Below, piece by piece: positions 1 through 9,889 of a DNA stretch of 64,000 bases (position 1 is its first letter; the number at the start of each line of letters is the position of its first letter). The stretch spans positions 24,543,197 to 24,607,196 of the forward strand of contig NC_059356.1 of assembly GCF_019703515.2 (NCBI RefSeq), read 5' to 3'. The notes under the pieces were generated by a model. The model was not told the DNA's origin, ran no database searches, and saw only the letters and a program-made list of their open reading frames with translations. Origin of the DNA: Myxocyprinus asiaticus (taxonomy: Eukaryota; Chordata; Actinopteri; Cypriniformes; Catostomidae). The translations under genes were made by a program, and so were the position numbers.

Positions 1-354
1 TAGTTTTACTTACATATTAGTTGACATGCTATTTTATATAAACATGTACATATTTTACTAGTTGGACTATTTCCAGACTTGCCAGCCAGGATTCAGAGTA
101 TTGAAATTTGAAATATGTCCTAATAGGCAAATTGTAGTTACATTTAAATGTTGTTTCGGCTAAAGCAGGTATTTAAATTGTATGCTGTATGATATAAATA
201 TGATATGTATATATGATATAAAAATAATATGAATGTTTAGATTATATTTTAACTAGTGTTTATGTTGCCTCATTATCATCAATGAATTTTGTGCTTGCAA
301 ATATCTGTTCAGGTGTAAATGTGTCAAATGTGCTGTAAATATGCCCATATTACA

Positions 355-620
355 AAATCAGCATATTAGAATGATTTCTGAAGGATCATGTGACACTGAA
401 GACTGCAGTAATGACGCTGAAAATTCAGCTTTGATCACAGGAATTTTACAATATATTCAAATAGAAAAGTTATTTTAAATTGTAAAAATATTTCACAATA
501 TCACTGTTTTTGCTGTATTTTGGATAAAATAAATGCAGCCTTAGTGAGCAGAAGAGACTTCTTTAAAAAACATTAAAAAATCTTACAGATCGAAAAACTG
601 TTAAACAGTAGTGTAGGTCT
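355..620. repeat. dispersed cyprinid repeat ending in a Tc1-type tail
   Basis: The stretch beginning near TTCTGAAGGATCATGTGAC and running through AATAAATGCAGCCTTAGTG to AACAGTAGTGTA matches a repeat I recognise in cyprinid introns. Its end resembles Tc1-type termini (CTTTTGAACGGTAGTGTA). No coding capacity is seen. Confidence 0.5.
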
Positions 621-689
621 AAAGTAAAGTCTTTATGTAAAGAAAATATATAGTCAGATTACTTTTAACTTAAACTAGATTTTGTGAAT

Positions 690-1216
690 AAGCTACAAAC
701 AATACATTCAATCATTAAGTCTCCACATTCATTCTCTCTCAGGGGAGGGGTCTTTGTCTCCTCAGATGTGAATCACATCAATATTCATGATCATCCACGC
801 CTCCTCGCATATGGCCTTTCTAACACTAAAACTGTCTTACAAAAGTTAAATGACTATATTGTTTTGTATGAATGAGTGATCAGGATGGTTTTCACATCAT
901 TTTTGTAACAAAAACTCTACGCTACTAGATCCAGTTCTCAAAAGTCTTGTGAACAAATGTTTAGTATGTGTTATATGGCCTTATTTCAGTGACTTACAAT
1001 TTTTGTTTTTTCAAAAACCACACAAACATTATTTTCTCAAAAATACAAACATGTACATACATGTTGTTCACGTATTATTGTAGCCCAGTTTGTGCTGAAT
1101 ACAGTGTTATCAGACTTTAGCCATTATTATGTTTTTAAGCAACTGAAAAAAGCACAAATGTCAAGGCATGTCAATACTTCTCCAGGGCCCAAAACACCCA
1201 CAGACCCCAGAGGGTT
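690..1216. repeat. dispersed repeat ending in CCCAGAGGGTTAA
   Basis: No gene is seen here. The right end (CAGGGCCCAAAACACC through CCAGAGGGTTAA) resembles the end of a common non-autonomous element with a TTAA border. The left border was not located. Confidence 0.3.
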
Positions 1217-1559
1217 AAACGAATTTTGCGGTAACGTGTTAATAATGCGTTACCTTCGACAGCATTACTAATTACATAATGTTAATTAATTTGTGGATTG
1301 ATTCAGGTCTTAGTAAAGGTGATAGTAAATGAGTGTGTTATGAGATGTTATGAACAGTTCACTTACACTAATGTTATCAGGTGTGTAACCGCCATCAGAT
1401 GACGTGTTTCTCTTTAAGTAACTGTGATAATCGTTTGCCTCAATTCTTTTTCATAGTTTTCAATCAAATTACTGTCATTTAAACATTTGTTTTATAAACA
1501 ATGTCAGATAGATATGCTTTAAAAAGTCACTCTTCATTCCAGCCTTCGTAAGAATTGTA

Positions 1560-1695
1560 TCAATTACGTTTATGAGAATACTTTGCCAAAAAACATGTCG
1601 TTGATGGCAATCTCCCATTCATTCCTAAGGAAAGCTTGTCTGAACGAGCAACGGTAGGCAAGGGGTTGGAGCTTAGTCAAGGGTCAAATAGTTAA
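1560..1695. repeat. fragment of MITE family E (right end)
   Basis: GCAATCTCCCATTCATTCCTAAG and the terminal GGAGCTTAGTCAAGGGTCAA match, inverted or at the end, the element at 18335-19140. Only one end is recognisable. Confidence 0.4.
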
Positions 1696-1818
1696 GGGTC
1701 TGAATACCTTTGCAAGGCACATTTCACAGGTTATGATTAAATATATGCTGGGGTTGTCTACCTAAAACCTTCCAAAAGAGCTTTTTCCAAACCATGTGCT
1801 TATTATTTTCCACAATAC

Positions 1819-2274
1819 CTTGTAGTTTTCTAATTCCATTCGAAGCCTGTTGTTAGCTGTAAGCAGTTCTCGGTTACGGGCCTCACACTGCTTCAGTTCT
1901 GTCTCCAGTTCCAACTCATAGTCTCGACTCATCTGCTGAAACTCCTGCAGCTCCTCCTGTGCCTCCTCAGCTCTGAAAGCAGAGTGAAGCCATTTAATTA
2001 GACAAATGAAATGTGGGCTCTTAGGCTGATTTCTGATTCTATCTAATAATTTTAGCAACAAACCTGTGCCCATGAACACGCAAACTGTCCTAATTTCCCT
2101 AAAGATCCTTCAAATCCACTGTAGATCAAATGACATTTTTGAATTCAAGAAAAAAAAAAAAAAAAAACACAAAAACATATTGAACTACCTTTGCTGGTAT
2201 TTGGCAACTTGTTCTTTCCAGAAGTCCCTTTCTTCCTCAACAGATGCAAATGAAGTTGGCTCAGGGTCACTCAT
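1819..2274 (-). CDS. nde1: nde1, first two coding exons (partial gene)
   Basis: Two exons joined by a GT-AG intron: 2274-2189 (86 nt, start codon at 2274) and 1972-1819 (154 nt). They join in phase to give the first 80 residues, starting M-S-D-P-E-P-T-S-F and ending [12 protein letters not shown]. The Glu-rich stretch with R-D-F-W-K, E-E-L-Q-E-F-Q and R-N-R-E-L-L matches the N-terminal coiled coil of the NudE family, which links LIS1 and dynein and acts at centrosomes and kinetochores. N-N-R-L-R-M-E-L-E favours NDE1 over NDEL1, which has N-Q-R-L-K-Y-E at this place (from memory). The start lies just after an acceptor (CCAATAG at about 2290), so an upstream noncoding exon is expected. The remaining exons lie off the left edge. 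Copy assignment (nde1a/b) cannot be made here. Confidence 0.85.
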
Positions 2275-3061
2275 TGCTGTTCAGTCAGGTCTATTGGCAA
2301 AATATTGTGACAATCAATAAGGTATATTAAACATCCTAGATCAAAACTGACATGGTTCTGATTTAAAAGACCACAAAAAATAAGTTTACATATAGCTAGA
2401 CAATTGCACACTTTACAAGGCGAAGTGCAGATTAATATACATAAATTCAAGGGGAATGATCTGAGTAAAACATTTGTACATGTGGAGATATATAATACGC
2501 ACACACTATACTGCTGTGGCCACTGAAACTGTTTATTATTGCGCTTGCGTGAGTAGTTTATTCTAAAAGGCAAAAACAGAAGAGGAAGGGCGTGTCTCTG
2601 AGATTTTGAAAAGCTGAAGATATTTCGCCTCAGGCATACAACTCACTATTACGCTGTCATTTTTAACAGTGAACTTGTATCTATATTTAAGGTCCGGGTG
2701 ATTCATGACTTCTTCTAACGGATGGTTTACAACCTTAAGCTATGCTAACGATATTTAATCCACTCACCACTAAAAATACAGTGAAATAAGGTGACATGTA
2801 AATTTATTAATGATAAAAAGAGCAAGTGACCACACCAGCAGTACTATTCCTACATAACAGAAGAAATAAGTTAATGTCACCATTAGAGGCAAAGATGTCA
2901 GGCTTCAGTATGCTAGCTGGCTAAACACCGGACACTCAAACTTTTGTCATCGGTCGTGTGATGCAGATTGTGAAGACGGTTACTTCAACTCCCTAGAGAA
3001 TATTTATATATTCTATACTATATTACAACAGCGCTATGAGTAAAAGCAGGTTATCTGCTTA

Positions 3062-3066
<5 letters not shown>

Positions 3067-3117
<51 letters not shown>
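3067..3117. repeat. (TA)n microsatellite
   Basis: About 50 bases of uninterrupted TA dinucleotides between the nde1 start exon and its candidate noncoding exon. Confidence 0.95.
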
Positions 3118-3122
<5 letters not shown>

Positions 3123-3197
3123 ACACATCTCTCAGCTGATTTTAACTGGTCAAACTATCACCATTATCGAGAGCCATCACAGTAGCTACCAACTTAC

Positions 3198-3500
3198 CTC
3201 TGGGAAACGCTCAAAGTTACCTTTCTCCAAATATGTACTTATTTAATGTGAGGAAATACCGCGCACAATACTAGGGTTCCGATTCTTGCTAATAAAATAA
3301 TAACACAACACGCAGTTTATTTGTTTGGACGTTACGCTTCTGACAATGGGATTCTTCTTCTGTTGTGTAAAAACTCTCGTAAGCTCGTGGTTTGTTTCAT
3401 GCCCGTTTCTGATTGGCCGATTTGTAATGACGCCATCATTTTGAGAGCCAACGGTTGGTTGTTCGGTTACGTTTGTTTCAAGCACTCTTCCTTTATCTTC
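3198..3500 (-). other. candidate noncoding exon 1 and promoter side of nde1
   Basis: A strong donor (GAG|GTAAGT on the minus strand, boundary at 3198) lies upstream of the nde1 start exon, which itself begins at an acceptor near 2289. This suggests a 5' untranslated exon between about 3198 and 3500. The open frame through this stretch resembles no protein I know. The transcription start is not visible; the outer boundary is a guess. Confidence 0.3.
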
Positions 3501-3621
3501 CTCGGCCACTAGAAGGCGCTGCAGAAACTGTTCATGCACTCCTCTATGTCATGCGTAGAAGGTTTGGGACAAATTTGGTAAATGATGTGAGAACATAAAG
3601 AAAAAATAAAAGTATTTGTCC

Positions 3622-3738
3622 TTAAAGGGAATAATTCACCCAAAATAGAAATTCAGTCATAATTTACTCATCCTCAAGTTGTTCCAAACACGTCTGACTT
3701 TCTTTCATCAACACAGATGTAAGGCAGAATGTTAGCCA
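3622..3738. repeat. MITE family A, left half only
   Basis: Starts TTAAAGGGAATAATTCACCC and continues with the family's ACTCATCCTCAAGTTGTTCC and CTTTCTTTCATC blocks. It stops where family B begins at 3743, so the two elements are adjacent. Confidence 0.7.
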
Positions 3739-3742
3739 CGAT

Positions 3743-4310
3743 CTTAAAGGAACATTCCGGGTTCATACAAGTTACATTCAAATAACAGCATTTGTGGCAA
3801 AATGCTGATTACCACAAAAAAAATTTTACTCGTCCCCCCTTTTCTTAAATAAATCTAAAATCGAGATTACAGTGAGGCACTTACAATGGAAGTGAATGTG
3901 GCCAATTTTTGGAGGGTTTAAAGGCAGAAATGTTAAGCTTACATTTTATAAAAGCACTTGCATTAATTATTTTGTTAAAACTCATGAATAATTGTTTTAG
4001 GGTTTATTGACAATGTCGTCATGGCAACGAAGTTATAAAATTGGCTATAACTTTACACAGAAAAGGATAGTAAGCAATTTTATCACACTAAATCGTTTTT
4101 ATATGCATATTGTTAATGTCTTGTGGATATACTTCTGGAACAGTGAGTATTTTAACTTGGCCCCCATTCACTTCTATTGTAAGTGCCTCAGACTTTTGCT
4201 TTTTTTTTAAGAAAAGGAGGGACGAGTCCAAATGTTTTTTTGTGGTAATCAACATTATGCCACAAATGCTGTCGATTGAGCTTCACTTTGAACCTGGAAT
4301 ATTCCTTTAA
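3743..4310. mobile_element. MITE family B, complete palindromic copy
   Basis: Left end TTAAAGGAACATTCCGGGTT, right end CCTGGAATATTCCTTTAA. The arms are inverted copies: CAGCATTTGTGGCAAAATGC on the left faces ATTATGCCACAAATGCTG on the right. No transposase; non-autonomous. The TTAA borders suggest a piggyBac-like target. Confidence 0.7.
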
Positions 4311-4481
4311 CTTTCATTTAATGGAAAAGATACAATGAAAGTGAATGGTGACTGAGCAGTGGTGCAGTAGTGAGTGAAGAGGTGGGCATACTGTAAATTT
4401 CACTGTAATGCTAGAAATGCCCTGGCCCTTTCCTGAAGCGTAAAATATGATTAGCTGAAAAATATCCCATCACGGCTAGAA

Positions 4482-5037
4482 AAATGCTGCATTCCATTCA
4501 TCTTGATAAGTTGGAATTTCCAACTTCCTACTAGGAAAAGTGCAACAGAACACCACTTGAAGTCGACCTTCCAGCTTGGAAACTCGTGCAGAAATCTTCA
4601 ACTCCGATTTCACAGAGATGTAGGCGCTTTGTGTCACACAAACATGTCACCACCCAGGGATGTACAAAGTTAGTGATAAACATTCACTTAAACATAAGAT
4701 CGATCAACAAGTCAAAGTTCCTACATTACATGATATTAAAGCGTGTTTAACAAATGTTTGCAGAGACAGGTGTTCAAAACATGGTAAATTACACTCTCTT
4801 TTGATAACCGTACACCTGTAGCACAAATGCTAGTGTTGCAAATTGTTTATGAATTGGGTTGTTAGGAGACATCTCTGGTGACAGTAAAACACCTGCTAAG
4901 CTAACGGGAGCATTGCAGTTTTGTTTCCTTAAACGTCATCTTCCGAGCATCTGGCAATGGAATGTCTTTATGGTTGGAGATCGAAGATATCAAGTAGGAA
5001 TATCCCACATCTGACTTGAATGAAATGCAGCATTAGT
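4482..5037 (+). mobile_element. MITE copy with TGCTGCATT ends (left of an inverted pair)
   Basis: About 555 bp with terminal inverted repeats: TGCTGCATTCCATTCA at the left and TGAATGAAATGCAGCA at the right. No coding capacity. A second copy of the same element lies in opposite orientation at 8988-9500. Confidence 0.65.
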
Positions 5038-6396
5038 GTTCTGATTGGTTGTTCAGTTGAGGCAGTCTATCTATCTTGCCAGTACCTTCAAGTCAGCACT
5101 CCCGCTGCTCTGTGCAATTAGATAGAATAGAAATTCTCAGAACTTAAAATAAAACAATCCAAAATTCATTAAAAAATAGTGCGGCATCGCCTCTCCTACG
5201 TTGAAAAGCCAGCCTGTTGTTCTGGCGGCCTTGATGATCAATAATTACTGATTTTTGGTGCGCATATGCAAAATCCTTAGAAAACGTGTCTATTACATAC
5301 GTAACCTCGGTTCCCTGAAACTCAGTACACTTGACATTGCGTGCTAATGCATATGGGGAGTGTGCTTCCACACAACCTAGTTGAAACCTCTCTACAGTAA
5401 TGACAATATTCTAATATTGGCTATGTTGTTTGAGTCCCGCATTTTTAGGCACGAAGGTGTCTGCTATAAAAGCAGGTGCACAAACACTATTCCTCTGAAT
5501 TTTCTGACTGAGGGACAAGGAGCGCATCGCTCGCACCTCAGAAGAACTCTGAGTCTTGCAGTGTGGCCATCGTTCACAATGTCTCGTTCCCTTCGTCTCA
5601 GGGAACCGAGGTTACGTACGTAACCGAGAAGTTCCCTTACGACTCAGTACACTTGACATGCGTGCTAACACATTTGGGGAACAGAATCCCATCAAGCCGC
5701 ACTACACAACATAACCTTCCAGAGAGGAAACATGATGCCACAGTCCCGCGGGATGGTGACCGACATGAGTATGCCGCAAGTGAGTGACCCTCATGTTGGC
5801 CAGGAGGGGAGTACTCATAATGAATATATGAACTATAGTCATATAGTATAAATGAACCCCTTCACAAACCCAGTTGGGAAGTTGAGTTTATTTATAATGA
5901 AACTTTATGGTAAATTACACCGGCCTGAATGCAGGAGTTTGTATAAAATGATGGGGAGTCTGTACTTAAGGGGAGGGGCATAAGTATATGTTTGGCAAAT
6001 GAAATAGCAAGCACTCTAAATAGCGAGGAATTGTGAAGAGAGAGACGTTAAGTCTAGGTTGTAAAACCTTGCGAATGTGTTTTGAGAAGACCATCCTGCT
6101 GCAAAACATATGTCTTGTAAAGACACACCTTTCGTCCATGCCCGTGAGGAGGCCATGCCTCTAGTTGAGTGTGCTTTAACACCAGCTGGGCAAATCTTTC
6201 CCTGCGACTCATAAGCCAGGGCAATCGCATCAACGATCCAGTGAGAAAGTCATTGCTTGGAGATGGACATTATTTTCGTGCGTCCTCCATAGCACACACA
6301 GAGCTGATCAGACAGTCTGAACTGGCGGGTGCGCTCAACGTATGCGGGAACTCCCGCACAGGGCATAACAAATGCAAGGATTGTTCCTCATCCAAA

Positions 6397-7024
6397 TTAA
6401 ATGGAGGAGGGAAGAAAGCTTGAAGGTGAACCACCTGCGCTCTGAAGGGGCGTGGTTAGAACCTTAGGTACATAGCATTTTCTGGGTTTGACAGCGGCTT
6501 TTGAAAGGCCAGGGCCAAACTCCAGATATGAATTGTCAATTGATAGTGCATGTAAGTCACTGACCCATTTTACTGAGGCCAGCAGTAGTGCGGTCTTAAT
6601 GGAGAGCATGCGCAAATCCAAAGGCTCGAAAGGGGGGCCCTGCGAGTGCTTTTAGGACTCAAGTCTGGACTGTATCTGGCCAAGGTGGATTTAATTGTCT
6701 TGCTCCTCTAAGGAACTTTATGATTAAATCATGTCTGTCTATAGTGGCGCCAGCTTCAGGTGCGTGATACACAGATATAATTGCCATATAAACTTTGAGT
6801 GTTGACAGAGTGAGTCCTGCGTCTGATTGCTCTTGAAGAAATATGAGAATTTCATGTATGGGGCAGTTTACTGTGTCTTTGCCATGTGAAAGACACCAAT
6901 CAGTGAATACATTCAATTTTAGCGCATACAGGCATCTTGTGGACGGCGTTCTGTCCTGTAAAATGGTGTTCATGACTGAATACGTCAGTTCTGGCATGTT
7001 TAGCGTGCTCCGTTCAAAGGCCAC
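6397..7024 (-). pseudogene. DIRS tyrosine recombinase, broken
   Basis: Two minus-strand frames together cover the N-terminal and part of the core of a DIRS recombinase. The first (7024-6659) has R-T-P-S-T-R-C-L-Y-A-L-K, T-L-K-V-Y-M-A-I-I and F-L-R-G-A-R-Q-L-N-P-P, which are strongly conserved in fish DIRS/Ngaro recombinases. The second (6621-6397) has L-S-I-K-T-A-L-L-L-A-S-V-K and D-L-H-A-L-S. A frame break lies between them, and the catalytic Arg/His/Tyr segment downstream is not recognisable. The protein would cut and rejoin the circular DNA intermediate. Confidence 0.7.
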
Positions 7025-7365
7025 ACTTGTAGGCTTTGCAGCTCTGGCTGGGGATGAAATTACTTCAGTGGTAATGTTTTTTCAGTTTGAACTGAAACAG
7101 ACACCGAAGAATGGTCTGTACATGCTCGTTCATGAGGTGCGCACGCATAAACCCCTAAAAAGGAAATTTACTGTCTGGGGAAAAGTGTGCTTCTCACCCA
7201 TTTGGCATTAGACCAGATTTTCCATATGGCAAAGCAGCAAGTCTCTGTGTTCACTCAGTAGTGCCTCTGATTGGCTAGTAATAACCAATTGCTGAGGTAA
7301 TTCAAAACACACTCACACCTTTCATTTTCAATGGGGCGAGTGCCGCATGGATACATTTCGTGCAG

Positions 7366-8252
7366 TGTTGCCAACTTAGCGACTTTGTCGCTAGATTTAG
7401 CTACTTTTTTCTAAAAAGCACCTAGCGACAAATCAAGCGACTTTTTGGACAAATCTTAGCTACTTTGCGTAGAAGAGTCGTCAGTACTGCTGCGCGAGTG
7501 TGAAGTCTTGCTTTCCCGCCGCAGGCATACCTCTCACTGTGTCTACTCTGTTCAGTGAGTGGCAGACAGAGGAGCAGCACATTCAGTTCACCGCACGGCA
7601 GCTGACACAGACGTGAATGCGCTGCACATGTACAAACAGAGTTACCAAGGACCAATCAATAATCTGTATGGTTTGCTCCTCCTTTGTTTTAATTTAAACT
7701 ATTTAATTTGACCATTATTTTTCTTGCTTATCACTCACTGTTACACTGACAGAGGCTGTTCACTGTGTGAGATAAAAAATAAGACATTCTGTCGCTTCTA
7801 ACTTTCTCTCTGAGTGATCATTTTACATGTAAATATAGCCGATATCACAGCACAGCCATTGTCTTTAACTTATGTTTTAAAATCAGGATTTTAGCAGTGC
7901 AGAACAGCAGCTTGGAAATTGCTCTGAAGTGACTACTGGTTAACTGTACTGTAGTCTTAATGGGCAGCGTTTCAGTCACTATTTCATACTCATTCCATTG
8001 TCTGACAACAGAAACAGAACAAATATGTACTTGAGAACAGCTTTATTGGGAATTCGGCTGTATTAAAATACAGTATGTGAGCACAAAGTAGGAGAGAAGC
8101 AAACAGATGTAAAGGGCTGACACAAGGCAGAATGCAAATATGACGTGATGACATCATTAATATGCTAAATAACGCATGACGTCATCTAGCGACTTTTAGC
8201 GACTTTTTTTGCAGGCTTTAGCTACTTTACATTGAAAGTAGTTGGTAATGTG
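7366..8252. mobile_element. non-autonomous DNA element with AGCGAC-rich ends, nested in DIRS
   Basis: Left end TGTTGCCAACTTAGCGACTT, with the interior GTCGCTAGATTTAGCTACTT; right end carries TAGCGACTTTTAGCGAC and TAGTTGGTAATGTGCA. The ends are imperfect inverted repeats around a gene-free core. It interrupts the DIRS reverse transcriptase. Confidence 0.55.
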
Positions 8253-8490
8253 CAGGGAGCCAGAGACAGACTGAAATGAAGGACTTCAAATTGATACGCA
8301 TTTCCCTCGAACACGAATCTAAAAAGCCGCCTGTAATGCGGTGCAATTGGTACATGAAGTATGCGTCCTTCAGATCTATTAACATAAATCAGTCCCGAGG
8401 ATGGATGTGCGATAAGATCTGTTTCTGAGTTAACATTTTGAATAGGCGCATTGCGAGCGCGCGATTCAAGCGTCTCAGATCTAGAATGGG
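8252..8490 (-). pseudogene. DIRS reverse transcriptase fragment
   Basis: Minus-strand translation contains H-V-P-I-A-P-H-Y-R-R, F-V-F-E-G-N-A-Y-Q-F-E-V-L and S-L-S-L-A-P, matching the segment just before the catalytic aspartates in DIRS reverse transcriptases. The frame is cut at S-L-A-P by the element at 7366-8252, which removes or displaces the active-site region. Confidence 0.65.
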
Positions 8491-8663
8491 CCGAAGCCAG
8501 AAAGTACAAAGTAGATGTCCTAAAGGACTTGCCAAAACTATAGTTTGCTAATATTATGGAGTGGTTCATTAAACTCAATATTATGGAGTGGTTCATTAAA
8601 CTCAAAAAAATGAGTTTTAATGACTTCAACCTAAGTGTATGTAAACTTCTGACTTTAACTATA
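8490..8663 (-). mobile_element. solo Tc1/Sleeping Beauty-type inverted repeat
   Basis: Read on the minus strand it begins AGTCAGAAGTTTACATACAC, then TTAGGTTGAAGTCATTAAAAC, and later GGCAAGTCCTTTAGGACATC, the order seen in Sleeping Beauty-type left repeats. A 30-base piece containing TATGGAGTGGTTCATTAAAC is present twice in tandem. There is no transposase and no partner end nearby. Confidence 0.65.
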
Positions 8664-8987
8664 TTGGAGTGATGTTCGCCGGAACACTGCATGGGAGCGG
8701 AGAGTCTTCTCGTTGCCGTCAACAGCGAAGCAATAGAGGGCTTCTAGACGAGAGATGAATCGCTGTCTTGAAGGAAGAAAATTCTGAGGAATGGTGTTTG
8801 TGCACCTGCTTTTATAGCAGACAGCTTCACGCCTAAAAAGTATTAGAATACTGGTGTTATTGTAGAGAGGTTTCAACTAGGTCGTGTGGAAGGACACTCC
8901 CCATATGCATTAGCACGCAATGTCAAGTGTACTGAGTCATAGGGAACCAGGTGGGCATATGCTTTCTTATGTGCTAGACTACACTAC

Positions 8988-9500
8988 TGTGACTGCGTTC
9001 CATTCAAGTCGGATGTGGGATATACCTACTTGATATCTTCGATCTCCAACCATAAAGACATTCCATTGCCAGATGCTCGGAAGATGATGTTTAAGGAAAC
9101 AAAACTGCAATGCTTCCGTTAGCTTAGCAGGTGTTTTACTGTCACCAGAGATGTCTCCTAGCAACCCAATTCATAAACAATTTGCAACGCTAGCATTTGT
9201 GCTACAGGTGTACGGTTATCAAAAGAGAGTGTAATTTACCATGTTTTGAACACCTACTACTCTGCTAACGTTTGGTAAACATGCTTTAATATCATGTAAT
9301 GTAGGAACTTTGACTCATTTATGTGAATGTTTATCACTTATTTTGTTTATCTTCCTGGGTGCAGACATGATTGTGTGACATCACGCACCTGCATCTTGGC
9401 TAAATCAGAGTTTAAAATTTCGACTTCAAGTGGCGTTACATTCCACCTTTCCCAGTAGGAATTTGGAAAATCCGACTTTCCGAGTTGAATGGAATGCAGA
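8988..9500 (-). mobile_element. MITE copy with TGCTGCATT ends (right of an inverted pair)
   Basis: Inverted copy of 4482-5037. Shared blocks include the GGAGACATCTCTGGTGACAG, CATCTGGCAATGGAATGTC and GTACACCTGTAGCACAAATG regions, read on opposite strands. Ends are CTGCGTTCCATTCAAGTC and GTTGAATGGAATGCAG. Confidence 0.65.
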
Positions 9501-9889
9501 ATAAGGGCTGAAACATACTCTATGCAAGTACGTGAATGTAGACGCATCTTGAAACGCAAGTTCGATTTCACGTGTCGTTGCTTCTGAAACGTGTTAGGCC
9601 GCAATTTAAACACAACCAGGGCCGTAACCTCAATATACTTAGAAGGGGACAAGTCCCCCCAATAATTGATATCCTTGTTGCTGTTCTGCTGCAGTCCATT
9701 ATGTACTGCTGTATAATTGTCATTAAGTTGTTGCAGGAATAACATAAAGGTTTAAACAAAGTTAAATGTTTTGTGTGCTCAGTAGTCTAACACTGCTCGT
9801 CAGTGTCATATGAGATAGCCAATCAAATCGATGAAGGCGGGACTCAAGTTTAAGATGCTAAGCAGGAACCTTGTGGATAATTCCAGCGC

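Larger units (their letters stand above)
5293..8957 (-). mobile_element. DIRS-type tyrosine-recombinase retroelement, degraded
   Basis: Architecture fits DIRS elements. Inverted terminal repeats lie at about 5293-5530 and 8745-8957, sharing CAGTACACTTGACATTGCG and GTCTGCTATAAAAGCAGGTG on opposite strands. An internal region at about 5590-5700 repeats the outer ends back to back (GGAACCGAGGTTACGTACG followed by CGTAACCGAGAAG), the expected internal complementary region. On the minus strand a reverse-transcriptase piece (about 8480-8252) precedes a tyrosine-recombinase piece (7024-6397), the DIRS order. Other elements have since inserted at 7366-8252 and 8490-8663. The element is not active: its frames are broken. 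Confidence 0.75.

Noticed and set aside
1819..2274. ndel1 instead of nde1
   Set aside because: The segment N-N-R-L-R-M-E-L-E and R-N-R-E-L-L fit NDE1 better than NDEL1; an alignment would settle it.
3243..3539. 98-codon minus-strand frame upstream of nde1
   Set aside because: No resemblance to a known protein. It overlaps a likely noncoding exon or promoter.
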